Positions 1 to 5,025 are shown, numbered from the stretch's first letter. The stretch is DNA of 5,120 bases from Treponema sp. (GCA_031281925.1 JAITES010000204.1:1-5120); one strand, 5' to 3'. Numbers and translations: made by a program. Notes: generated from the sequence alone by a model not told the origin.

Positions 1-82
1 CGGTTGATTGCTGCTGGCCCCTGGCAAAGACGAAACCACAGCACAGACCAACCATGATCAATACAGATACCGCTCTTTTCAT
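1..82 (-). CDS. N-terminus of an exported protein, probably an ABC substrate-binding protein (partial)
   Basis: Only the first 27 codons lie in the window; the gene continues beyond position 1. The ATG is at 82-80, with AGGAGG at 94-89 and a 6-nt gap, so the start is well supported. The peptide begins MKRAVSVLIMVGL, a positively charged N-region followed by a hydrophobic core, and then reads FVFA-RGQQQST. V-x-A before R suits cleavage by signal peptidase I. The two cysteines (GLCCG) lie inside the core and do not form a proper lipobox, so a lipoprotein is less likely. A small polar Q/S-rich stretch just after the cleavage site is common in Treponema periplasmic sugar-binding proteins. A divergent LacI-type regulator relic and a LacI-like site at the promoter fit a carbohydrate-uptake operon. 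The export signal is seen; the binding-protein role is inferred from context. Confidence 0.7.
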   Translation of the reverse strand, partial: MKRAVSVLIMVGLCCGFVFARGQQQST

Positions 83-110
83 TGTTTTCCTCCTGGAACT
101 GGAATTTAAT

Positions 111-127
111 GAAGGGTAACTCCCTTC
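111..127 (-). other. Stem-loop in the 5' leader of the exported-protein gene
   Basis: GAAGGG (111-116) pairs with CCCTTC (122-127) around a 5-nt loop, with a possible G-U pair beyond. It lies in the predicted leader between the promoter and the ribosome site. It has no following T-run in the direction of transcription, so it is not a simple terminator. It may protect the 5' end of the mRNA or be incidental. Confidence 0.4.
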
Positions 128-128
128 G

Positions 129-140
129 TACATTAACGTT
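129..140 (-). promoter_or_regulatory. Operator-like motif over the transcription start (inverted copy 1)
   Basis: On the minus strand this reads AACGTTAATGTA, identical to 344-355 on the plus strand. It lies directly downstream of the TATAAT and covers the predicted start site, where a repressor would block transcription. The overlapping 8-bp palindrome TAACGTTA (134-141) has the central CG step typical of LacI/GalR-family operators. Binding is inferred, not shown. Confidence 0.45.
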
Positions 141-170
141 ATTATAAGAGGCAAATTTTTCATCTGTCAA
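141..170 (-). promoter_or_regulatory. Sigma-70-type promoter of the exported-protein gene
   Basis: On the minus strand, TTGACA (170-165) is followed after 18 bp by TATAAT (146-141). Both hexamers match the consensus exactly. Transcription should begin near 134, leaving a leader of about 50 nt before the ATG at 82. Such a strong promoter usually needs a repressor, which fits the operator-like repeat across the start site. Confidence 0.8.
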
Positions 171-340
171 GAGAAAAAAAGAAAAAAATTTCGCTTCGCT
201 CGTCCTCCGGTGTATCATTTTTTATAAAAATCGGGGGCCGGAATAACGAGTTATGTGACATCATACCGAAATATGCCGTCATATACCCTGATTTTGTTAC
301 AAAACATTTTCCCTGTTCTCCCAAAAGGGTATATCATCAC
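171..340. other. Non-coding AT-rich divergent region, no gene seen
   Basis: Neither strand has a convincing reading frame here. The stretch has a purine-rich run (171-188), a perfect 12-bp AT palindrome TTTTTATAAAAA (219-230), and a TATACC-containing motif that recurs at 281-288 and, inverted, at 327-334. A looser relative, TGACATCATACC, starts at 256. No clear promoter for the LacI relic could be assigned; TATATC (330-335) resembles a -10 box but lacks a good -35 box at the right distance. Confidence 0.5.
281..334. repeat. Inverted repeat ATATACCC / GGGTATAT upstream of the LacI relic
   Basis: ATATACCC (281-288) and GGGTATAT (327-334) are perfect inverted 8-mers separated by 38 nt. The right arm ends 6 nt before the relic's ATG. 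They could be half-sites for a regulator of the old repressor gene, or chance in AT-rich DNA. The spacing is too wide for an efficient RNA hairpin. Confidence 0.3.
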
Positions 341-510
341 ATGAACGTTAATGTATATAAGCCGGACATGAGGCCTGGCAGGCGCATCCCCCTCAGGGAT
401 ATTGCAGCGCAAGCCGGGTATGCCATCAACACCGTATCACGGCACTGAAAGACAGGGACGATGTTTCGCCCAATGCGAGGACGCGTATATGGGAAACTGC
501 GCTGATAAGC
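341..510 (+). pseudogene. Remnant of a LacI-family repressor (HTH domain only, frameshifted)
   Basis: From the ATG at 341 the frame gives a basic leader, then RIPLRDIAAQAGYAINTVSR, the classic LacI/GalR helix-turn-helix. The frame then hits TGA at 446-448. The next frame, from 445, continues in perfect register with the family (LKDRDDVSPNARTRIWETA, to about 501), so one base, probably the G of an expected CGG-GCA, is missing near 442-443. After about position 505 the similarity ends, and fprA's 3' end on the other strand begins at 523. The entire ligand-binding domain, normally about 270 residues, is absent. Even if the frameshift were a sequencing error, the gene would still be truncated. 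A purine stretch AAAAGGG (323-329) could be a weak ribosome site for 341; ATG 368 is an alternative start. The divergent exported-protein gene suggests it once regulated sugar uptake. Family assignment is confident. Confidence 0.85.
344..355 (+). promoter_or_regulatory. Operator-like motif at the start of the LacI relic (inverted copy 2)
   Basis: AACGTTAATGTA on the plus strand exactly matches the minus-strand motif at 140-129. It covers codons 2-5 of the relic if translation began at 341. If the functional start was the ATG at 368, the motif would sit in the leader, a normal place for an autoregulatory operator. Confidence 0.4.
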
Positions 511-522
511 AGGTGGCGAAGC

Positions 523-1734
523 TTACGCCTTCACCGCTTTAGCCAGGGAGCGGCCGGCTTCTTCAAGTTTGGTAAATTCTTCCGGGCCGGGGTAGCCTGC
601 CCACTCAATGGATTCCATGTTTTCGCACCTGAGGGCTTCAATGGCGGCGTCATATTCTTTTTTTGCGCCTCCTACCCAGCCCCAGGAGCCGATACGGAGT
701 ACTTTCTTGCCGAATACGTGCTTCCGCCGGAAGATGTCCAGCACATAGGCCATGGGGGGGAACATAGCGTATTCATAGGTGGGCATGGCGAAAACAAGGC
801 CCGAACTTTTCCATGCATCCGCCAGAATCCATGATACATCCTCGTTGGGAACCTGATGTATGCTGTAGGGGACTCCTTCCTGTTCTATGCCGCGGAGTAC
901 CGCGTCAAGCCCTGCCTTGGTATTGCCGTACATGGAACCCCAGACGACGGCAATGCTTTTTTCAGCAGGTCCCTTGGCCCAGGCAGCGTATTTTAAATAG
1001 AGGTCGATGATTTTTTTTGGTTCTTTTCGCCAGATAATGCCGTGGCTCGGGGCTACGCAGTTGATTGTGAACCCTGCAAACTTCTGTACTGCCTTTTCCA
1101 CAAAGACGGAGAAGGATGAAACGATGTTTGAATAGTACCGGAGGGTTTCGGCCTCGAAGCTTTGAAGCTCAATGTCGCTGAATTCATCGTCGAAGACCCG
1201 TCCTCCCAGGGAACCGAAAGAACCGAAGGCGTCACAGGAGAAGAGGCTTCCCGACTGTGCATCCCAGGTCATCATGGTTTCGGGCCAGTGGACATTGGGT
1301 GTCTCATGGAAACTGAGAACTCTACCGCCTCCCAGATCCAGAGTGTCCCCGTCTTTTACTGCCCTCAGGCCGGTTTCGATTTTATAGAACGTTTTGACCA
1401 GATTGATACCTTTGGCGGTGGAGATAATCTCGGCCCCGGGGTTTTTCTCGTGAAATTCGCGGAGCCAGCCTGTATGATCCGGCTCAAGATGGTTGAGGAT
1501 GAGGTAGTCGAAACCGGAAAAATCCATGCCGATTGAGTCAAGTTCCGCTCCGATTTGGGCAGGAGCCTCGGTCCAGTCCCGAAAAAGGTCGATGAGGGCG
1601 ATTTTTTCACCTTTAACTACGTATGAATTAAGGGAAACACCCTGGGGAATGGGCCAGATGCCTTCAAAAAGATCGGATGTATGTATATCTGCATGGAGAC
1701 AATAGAGAGAATCTGAGATGAACTGTGCTTTCAT
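523..1734 (-). CDS. fprA: A-type flavodiiron protein (oxygen / nitric oxide reductase)
   Basis: This 403-residue cytoplasmic protein has the two-domain plan and length of class A flavodiiron proteins, which reduce O2 to water or NO to N2O using electrons from rubredoxin or a similar donor. Residues 1 to about 255 are a metallo-beta-lactamase fold carrying the di-iron ligands: H82-x-E84-x-D86-H87 in NHLEPDHTG, H149 in VHWPE, D168 in SCDAFGSFG and H231 in APSHG. All seven positions match the family pattern. Residues 260-400 are a flavodoxin domain with the FMN phosphate loop GSMYGNTK (266-273) and a second flavin loop around SWGWVGG (350-356). No rubredoxin domain is fused and no rubredoxin gene lies nearby. 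The ATG follows the receiver gene by 21 bp with only a weak AGG ahead of it, so it is probably expressed from that gene's promoter. No terminator is visible after the TAA, and transcripts may run antisense into the LacI relic. The family is secure; O2 versus NO preference cannot be read from sequence. Confidence 0.95.
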   Translation of the reverse strand: MKAQFISDSLYCLHADIHTSDLFEGIWPIPQGVSLNSYVVKGEKIALIDLFRDWTEAPAQIGAELDSIGMDFSGFDYLILNHLEPDHTGWLREFHEKNPGAEIISTAKGINLVKTFYKIETGLRAVKDGDTLDLGGGRVLSFHETPNVHWPETMMTWDAQSGSLFSCDAFGSFGSLGGRVFDDEFSDIELQSFEAETLRYYSNIVSSFSVFVEKAVQKFAGFTINCVAPSHGIIWRKEPKKIIDLYLKYAAWAKGPAEKSIAVVWGSMYGNTKAGLDAVLRGIEQEGVPYSIHQVPNEDVSWILADAWKSSGLVFAMPTYEYAMFPPMAYVLDIFRRKHVFGKKVLRIGSWGWVGGAKKEYDAAIEALRCENMESIEWAGYPGPEEFTKLEEAGRSLAKAVKA

Positions 1735-1755
1735 AATACCTGTTTACAACCGGAT

Positions 1756-2193
1756 CTACCGTTTAAGAACCGAAACAACGCGCTCCAACACCTTTTTCCG
1801 GTCTAAAGGCTTAACAATATAACTCTTGGCGCCCATAAGAAGGGATTTTTTAACCACATCCTCTTTTCCCAATGCGCTCACCATAATTACAACGGCATCT
1901 TTGTCAAATTCCAATATTTTTTCCAGTGCAGTAACCCCGTCCATTACCGGCATGGTAATATCCATCGTTACGAGGTCTATATTTGGGTACAATTCTTTGT
2001 ATTTTTCGACACCTTGGGCTCCATCTCCGGCAGTTCCTGCCAACTCAAAACCCTCAGAAGTAAAAATCTGCCCCAGTTGCTTTGCGATGAACATGGAATC
2101 ATCAACTACCAACACCCGGTACGAGCCCCCTTCCGGCTTTATGCCCTCAGGCGGTTTTTCGTTAAGGTTGGGCATATCACTCTTTGCTGTCAT
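1756..2193 (-). CDS. Stand-alone CheY-like response regulator receiver protein
   Basis: A 145-residue protein with a single receiver domain (about residues 26-144) and no output domain. Landmarks are the acidic pair D31-D32 (VLVVDDS), the phosphoacceptor D78 in LVTMDITMPVMDG, S106 in VMVSALG at the switch position, and K128 in YIVKPLD. All are intact, so it should be phosphorylatable by a histidine kinase. The first 25 residues are a polar, proline- and glycine-rich tail not seen in plain CheY. I chose the ATG at 2193 because AGGAG (2206-2202) lies 8 nt upstream; a TTG at 2238 would add 15 basic residues but has no comparable ribosome site and would place the start upstream of the predicted transcription start. 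It appears to be the first gene of a two-gene unit with fprA. No kinase or chemotaxis gene is in the window. It may act in chemotaxis-like signalling or as a phosphorelay shuttle; the target is unknown. Confidence 0.9.
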   Translation of the reverse strand: MTAKSDMPNLNEKPPEGIKPEGGSYRVLVVDDSMFIAKQLGQIFTSEGFELAGTAGDGAQGVEKYKELYPNIDLVTMDITMPVMDGVTALEKILEFDKDAVVIMVSALGKEDVVKKSLLMGAKSYIVKPLDRKKVLERVVSVLKR

Positions 2194-2219
2194 GCGGTAC
2201 GCTCCTCTCTTCTTCTTAA

Positions 2220-2248
2220 ATCGTAGTCTTTTGATCAAGGTAAGTCAA
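2220..2248 (-). promoter_or_regulatory. Probable promoter for the receiver-fprA pair
   Basis: On the minus strand TTGACT (2248-2243) and TACGAT (2225-2220) are separated by 17 bp, the ideal spacing. The -35 box matches five of six consensus bases and the -10 box four of six. Transcription would start near 2213, about 20 nt before the ATG at 2193 and just upstream of its AGGAG. This supports the ATG start over the upstream TTG. Confidence 0.55.
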
Positions 2249-2253
2249 GTCAT

Positions 2254-2271
2254 TGCCTAATAAAATAGGCA
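2254..2271. repeat. Inverted repeat TGCCTA / TAGGCA behind the receiver promoter
   Basis: Perfect 6-bp arms (2254-2259 and 2266-2271) flank a 6-nt AT spacer, immediately upstream of the -35 box. It is directly followed by a smaller inverted repeat, ATGAT-TTC-ATCAT (2271-2283). Position and symmetry suit a binding site for a dimeric regulator of the receiver-fprA unit, but no regulator is identified. Confidence 0.35.
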
Positions 2272-2283
2272 TGATTTCATCAT

Positions 2284-2307
2284 AGAAGCCGTTGCAAGAC
2301 GGTTTCT
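2284..2307. other. Strong 9-bp hairpin in the divergent intergenic region
   Basis: AGAAGCCGT (2284-2292) pairs with ACGGTTTCT (2299-2307) around the loop TGCAAG, with one G-U pair. There is no T-run on either side, so it is not an intrinsic terminator. It lies about 70 bp upstream of the dus ATG and may be part of that gene's leader, a regulator site, or a small structured RNA. Confidence 0.4.
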
Positions 2308-2375
2308 CCGCAGCCTCGTTTCGATTAGGATAATAGGATGATTAATCAAGCACCCCATAGAAGAATTATATCACA

Positions 2376-3389
2376 ATGAAGCCTCTTTTACTAGCTCCGA
2401 TGGCGGAACTAAGTCACCGGGCCCTGAGGGAATTAATCGAAAGTTTTGGCGGCTGTGATGAGTATTTTACCGAGATGATCAGCGCAGGGGCCCTCTTTGG
2501 CGGCGGCTCCTTTGAGAAGTGGTACCTTGATGCAGGTCCCTGTCCCGAAAGGACCGTTTACCAGCTTGTAAGCGCCGATGCGGAGCAGTTGGCGAGGGCT
2601 GTCGTCCTTCTGGACGGACGGGAATGCGCCGGAATAGACATAAATATGGGCTGTTCGGCCCCCCTGATACGCAAAACCGGCGCAGGAGTGGCCTGGATGG
2701 CGGATATTGACAGGGCAGGGCAGCTTATCGCCCGTTTAAGGCCCCTTACCCGGCGCAGACTCAGTGTCAAGCTCCGTACCGGTTTTAACGATGATTTTGA
2801 CTATCTTCTCCGCTTCTGCCGCCGCCTGGAAGCCGAAGGCCTGGATCTTGTTACGCTGCATCCCCGCAGAGCTTCGGAAAAGTTCAAACGCCGGGCCCGC
2901 TGGGACTATGTAGAGAGCCTGAAACAGGAACTTTCCATCCCTGTGGCCGGGAACGGGGATATAGACTCCGCCGAAGCTCTGGTCGAAAAAGCCCGCCCTC
3001 AGGGGAGCCTCTGCGATGCCGTGATGCTGGGCCGGGCCGCCGTTCAAAGGCCCTGGATTTTCGCCCATGCACAAGCCCTCGCCGCGCCGTCAATTTCCTC
3101 AAGCCCGCGGCCCGGTATATTCCGCCGGGACAGCGAAAGTGAGCGGAGGTTCCCTTCAGGCACATTCCGCTTGCCAAATCTTGAAGAAACCGCCCTCCGT
3201 TTTCTGGAACTCCTTGCCCGTCATCAGCCCCCCGAATTCCACATCAGCCGGGCGCGGCGTTTTTTTGGTTTTTTCTGCAAAAATTTCAAATGGGGCACCT
3301 GGCTTGCAAACAGCCTCAACCGGGAGGAGAGTCTTTTGGGGATGGAAGAAGTACTGCGAAAATACTGCCGGGAAAACGAAGAAAATTGA
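2376..3389 (+). CDS. dus: tRNA-dihydrouridine synthase
   Basis: A 337-residue FMN enzyme that reduces specific uridines in the tRNA D-loop to dihydrouridine using NADPH. The N-terminal TIM barrel (about 1-235) begins LLLAPMAELSHRALREL. The active-site region is GIDINMGCSAPLIRKTGAG, with C93 as the expected catalytic cysteine; most relatives have proline after it (GCP), here serine. Flavin and substrate residues appear as K132 in SVKLRTG, H162 in LHPRRAS, N193 in AGNGDI, and the phosphate-binding MLGRAA (217-222). A helical C-terminal tRNA-binding domain follows from about 268. The two are joined by an unusually long, S/R/P-rich linker (about 236-268). Total length is normal for the family. 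The ribosome site is weak (AGAAG about 12 nt before the ATG) and no good promoter was found. It converges on adk and its TGA lies within a short repeat. The family is clear; the uridine positions modified are not. Confidence 0.93.
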   Translation: MKPLLLAPMAELSHRALRELIESFGGCDEYFTEMISAGALFGGGSFEKWYLDAGPCPERTVYQLVSADAEQLARAVVLLDGRECAGIDINMGCSAPLIRKTGAGVAWMADIDRAGQLIARLRPLTRRRLSVKLRTGFNDDFDYLLRFCRRLEAEGLDLVTLHPRRASEKFKRRARWDYVESLKQELSIPVAGNGDIDSAEALVEKARPQGSLCDAVMLGRAAVQRPWIFAHAQALAAPSISSSPRPGIFRRDSESERRFPSGTFRLPNLEETALRFLELLARHQPPEFHISRARRFFGFFCKNFKWGTWLANSLNREESLLGMEEVLRKYCRENEEN

Positions 3390-3423
3390 ACTTGTTCCAA
3401 GAGGCTGGCTAATTTCGGAACAA
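3386..3423. repeat. 38-bp intergenic repeat, copy 1
   Basis: It runs from TTGAACTTGTTCC to TTTCGGAACAA and matches copy 2 at 33 of 38 positions. The internal arms TTGTTCC (3392-3398) and GGAACAA (3417-3423) are perfect inverted 7-mers around an 18-nt loop. Its first bases contain the dus stop codon TGA (3387-3389), so the repeat abuts or supplies the gene's end. Confidence 0.85.
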
Positions 3424-3430
3424 ACCCTGG

Positions 3431-3468
3431 TTGAACTTGTCCCAAAACTCTGGTTAATTTCGGAACAA
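3431..3468. repeat. 38-bp intergenic repeat, copy 2
   Basis: A direct copy of 3386-3423 with a 45-bp period. Its arms CTTGTCCC (3436-3443) and GGAACAAG (3462-3469) form an 8-bp stem if one mismatch is allowed; in minus-strand RNA that position becomes a G-U pair. It ends 8 bp before the adk stop codon. The pair may help end transcription from both converging genes, but no T-run follows in either direction. Confidence 0.85.
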
Positions 3469-3476
3469 GATCAGTT

Positions 3477-4106
3477 TTACACTCCCAGGCCTTTCCTGAA
3501 GTTCTCCACAACCTCATCTACGCCGGGGCGGGCGTCAACGTCGATGAGGAGGCCTTTCTTGCGGTAGAAGTCGATGAGGGGCGCAGTCTGATCCCGGTAA
3601 ACCTGGAGCCGCTTCCGGATGGCTTCCGCCTTGTCGTCGTCCCTGGTGTAGAGTTCCCCGCCGCATGCGTCGCAGATTCCCTCCTGCCTGGGTTTGTTGA
3701 AAAGGATATGAAAGTTGAGGCCGCATTTTTTGCAGGTTCTCCGGCCCGAAAGCCGTTCCACTACCCCCGAATCGGGGATGTCGAAGTTAAGTACCTTGTC
3801 CACCACGGAAAAACCTGAGAGAGCCTCCGCCTGGGGAATGGTACGGGGAAAGCCGTCGAGGATATACCCTGCCTGCGCGTCATCCTGGGTAAGGCGTTCC
3901 CGTACCAGGCCGATGGTTGTTTCATCGTCTACCAGTTTCCCCGAATCGAGAATCTCCTTGACCTTGAGGCCCAGGGGGCTCTTTGCCGCTATGGCCGCCC
4001 GGAAGATGTTTCCGGTACTGATGTGGGGAACCTTGAGGATCTCCACTGCTTTTGCCGCCAGTGTACCTTTACCGGCTCCGGGGGGACCTAAAAAAATCAG
4101 TTTCAT
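3477..4106 (-). CDS. adk: Adenylate kinase, zinc-lid type
   Basis: A 209-residue cytoplasmic enzyme catalysing ATP + AMP = 2 ADP. Residues 7-15 are the P-loop GPPGAGKGT; STGNIFR (30-36) is the AMP-binding segment with R36; ILDGFPRT (82-89) holds the conserved DGFPR signature. The long lid (about 118-160) starts GRRTCKKCG and contains two CxxC pairs, C125/C128 and C145/C148, the spacing of structural zinc sites in long-form adenylate kinases. The ATG has AGGAG (4117-4113) six bases upstream. It lies 53 bp downstream of the ZIP transporter gene on the same strand, so co-transcription is plausible; TATAAC (4130-4125) resembles a -10 box but lacks a good -35 partner. The 3' end faces dus across tandem repeats. 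A small oddity is N33, where many bacterial enzymes have an acidic residue (TGD or TGE). All core catalytic motifs are intact. Confidence 0.97.
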   Translation of the reverse strand: MKLIFLGPPGAGKGTLAAKAVEILKVPHISTGNIFRAAIAAKSPLGLKVKEILDSGKLVDDETTIGLVRERLTQDDAQAGYILDGFPRTIPQAEALSGFSVVDKVLNFDIPDSGVVERLSGRRTCKKCGLNFHILFNKPRQEGICDACGGELYTRDDDKAEAIRKRLQVYRDQTAPLIDFYRKKGLLIDVDARPGVDEVVENFRKGLGV

Positions 4107-4159
4107 GATTTACTCCTTAATAATGTTATAGGACGCTTCAATTTTATGGCCTTGTATTG

Positions 4160-4975
4160 CTAACCGAGAGCCACATCCAAAACCATCATCAAAGCAAAAC
4201 CTGTCATGAGGCCGGTTGTGGCGATGTGATCGTTTCCTTCCCGGTAGGCTTCGGGGATAAGCTCTTCGGCAACGACAAATATCATTGCCCCCGCTGCAAA
4301 GGACAGAGCATAGGGGAGGATCGACTGCATCGACATTACCAGAGCCGCTCCGATAAGTCCGGCGATAGGCTCCACGATACCCGATGCCTGACCGTACCAG
4401 AAACTTTTCAGTCTGCCCATACCGTCCCGGCGCAGGGGGATGGAAACCGCCGCCCCTTCAGGGAAGTTTTGAAGACCGATACCCAGAGCCAGCGCAACGG
4501 CGCCTGAAATTCCCGCTCCCGGAAGCCCCGCGGACGCGGCCCCAAAACCCACACCCACGGCGAGGCCTTCCGGTATGTTGTGAAGGGTAATCGCCAGCAC
4601 GAGGAGTATGGATCGGCCCCAGTTGGTCTTAATCCCCTCGGCATGCTCCTGCTCCATGTGGAGATGGGGAAGCAAGGTATCTACCAGTCTGAGGAAGAAG
4701 CCGCCCGCAAGAAAGCCTACGGCAGCGGGAACCCAGCCGGGAACACCGGTAATCTCCGAGGCAGCCTGGGCCATTTCAAGACCCGGGGAGAGGAGAGACC
4801 AGAAACTTGCCGCGATCATGATGCCGCCCGCAAAGCCCAGCATACCGTCCAGCACCTTACGGTTTATGCTCTTGAAGAAAAATACGGTGGCGGCTCCCAT
4901 GGCGGTAACGCCATAGGTAAAAAGTGTTGCCAGCAGGGCCTGAAGCATTACCGGCTGCGCTTGTAACCATTCCAT
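4160..4975 (-). CDS. ZIP-family divalent metal transporter (GufA/ZupT-like)
   Basis: A 271-residue inner-membrane protein expected to import zinc and possibly other divalent metals. About eight hydrophobic segments are visible (roughly 9-33, 42-63, 82-103, 122-148, 153-180, 195-217, 219-240, 251-270). The two family signatures are present: LHNIPEGLAVG (131-141) in segment IV and LQNFPEGAAV (168-177) in segment V, whose H/N/E side chains form the binuclear metal site. A short loop with H104, H106 and H111 (PHLHMEQEHAEG) precedes segment IV and may capture metal. E237-E238 (VAEELIPEA) lie in the seventh segment. The Q-N-x-P-E-G form suggests the GufA/ZIP11 branch more than E. coli ZupT. No ribosome site precedes the ATG at 4975, and the predicted transcription start is at or next to it. 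An in-frame ATG at 4948 (M10) is an alternative start, also without a clear ribosome site. adk follows 53 bp downstream. Metal specificity is not readable here. Confidence 0.92.
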   Translation of the reverse strand: MEWLQAQPVMLQALLATLFTYGVTAMGAATVFFFKSINRKVLDGMLGFAGGIMIAASFWSLLSPGLEMAQAASEITGVPGWVPAAVGFLAGGFFLRLVDTLLPHLHMEQEHAEGIKTNWGRSILLVLAITLHNIPEGLAVGVGFGAASAGLPGAGISGAVALALGIGLQNFPEGAAVSIPLRRDGMGRLKSFWYGQASGIVEPIAGLIGAALVMSMQSILPYALSFAAGAMIFVVAEELIPEAYREGNDHIATTGLMTGFALMMVLDVALG

Positions 4976-4981
4976 AATTTT

Positions 4982-5011
4982 ATGCTAACAGAGTCTGTCC
5001 CAAAATGTCAA
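4982..5011 (-). promoter_or_regulatory. Probable promoter of the ZIP transporter gene
   Basis: On the minus strand TTGACA (5011-5006, full consensus) and TAGCAT (4987-4982, four of six) are separated by 18 bp. Transcription would start about 7 nt after the -10 box, near 4975, which is the A of the annotated ATG. The -35 box lies between the two arms of a TTGTTCC/GGGACA inverted repeat. Confidence 0.55.
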
Positions 5012-5025
5012 ATCTTGGAACAAGA
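4994..5025. repeat. Diverged third copy of the TTGTTCC/GGGACA repeat
   Basis: On the plus strand it reads CTGTCCCAAAA, a different centre, then TTGGAACAAGA. The outer parts match copy 2 (CTTGTCCCAAAA and CGGAACAAGA) and the order of arms is the same, but the middle is about 3 bp shorter and little conserved. Shared arms with a variable core suggest a family of small palindromic elements. This copy lies in a promoter rather than between converging genes. Confidence 0.55.

Noticed and set aside
1162..1536. A 124-codon open frame on the plus strand inside fprA
   Set aside because: It lies wholly antisense to a gene with all catalytic motifs intact, has no family resemblance and no ribosome site; it is a frame shadow.
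2194..2238. Extension of the receiver protein to a TTG at 2238
   Set aside because: TTG is a rare start, lacks a ribosome site, lies upstream of the predicted transcription start, and adds a basic stretch encoded by what looks like the -10 and AGGAG region.
1826..2260. A 144-codon plus-strand frame opposite the receiver gene
   Set aside because: The opposite strand encodes an unambiguous receiver domain, and this frame has a serine/threonine-rich composition typical of an antisense reading.
3386..3468. A short CRISPR array
   Set aside because: Only two imperfect copies with a 7-bp gap are present; there is no spacer-sized unique sequence and no cas gene.
3390..3476. Classical intrinsic terminator between dus and adk
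   Set aside because: The stems are not followed by a T-run on either strand and the loops are long (18 nt), so a standard rho-independent terminator cannot be called.
3067..3567. A 166-codon plus-strand frame across the end of dus, the repeats and the end of adk
   Set aside because: It overlaps dus in another frame, runs through non-coding repeats and into antisense adk, and resembles no protein; it is open by chance.
4157..4966. Several plus-strand frames opposite the ZIP gene
   Set aside because: All are antisense to a protein with both ZIP signatures and continuous membrane segments; none has its own start signals.
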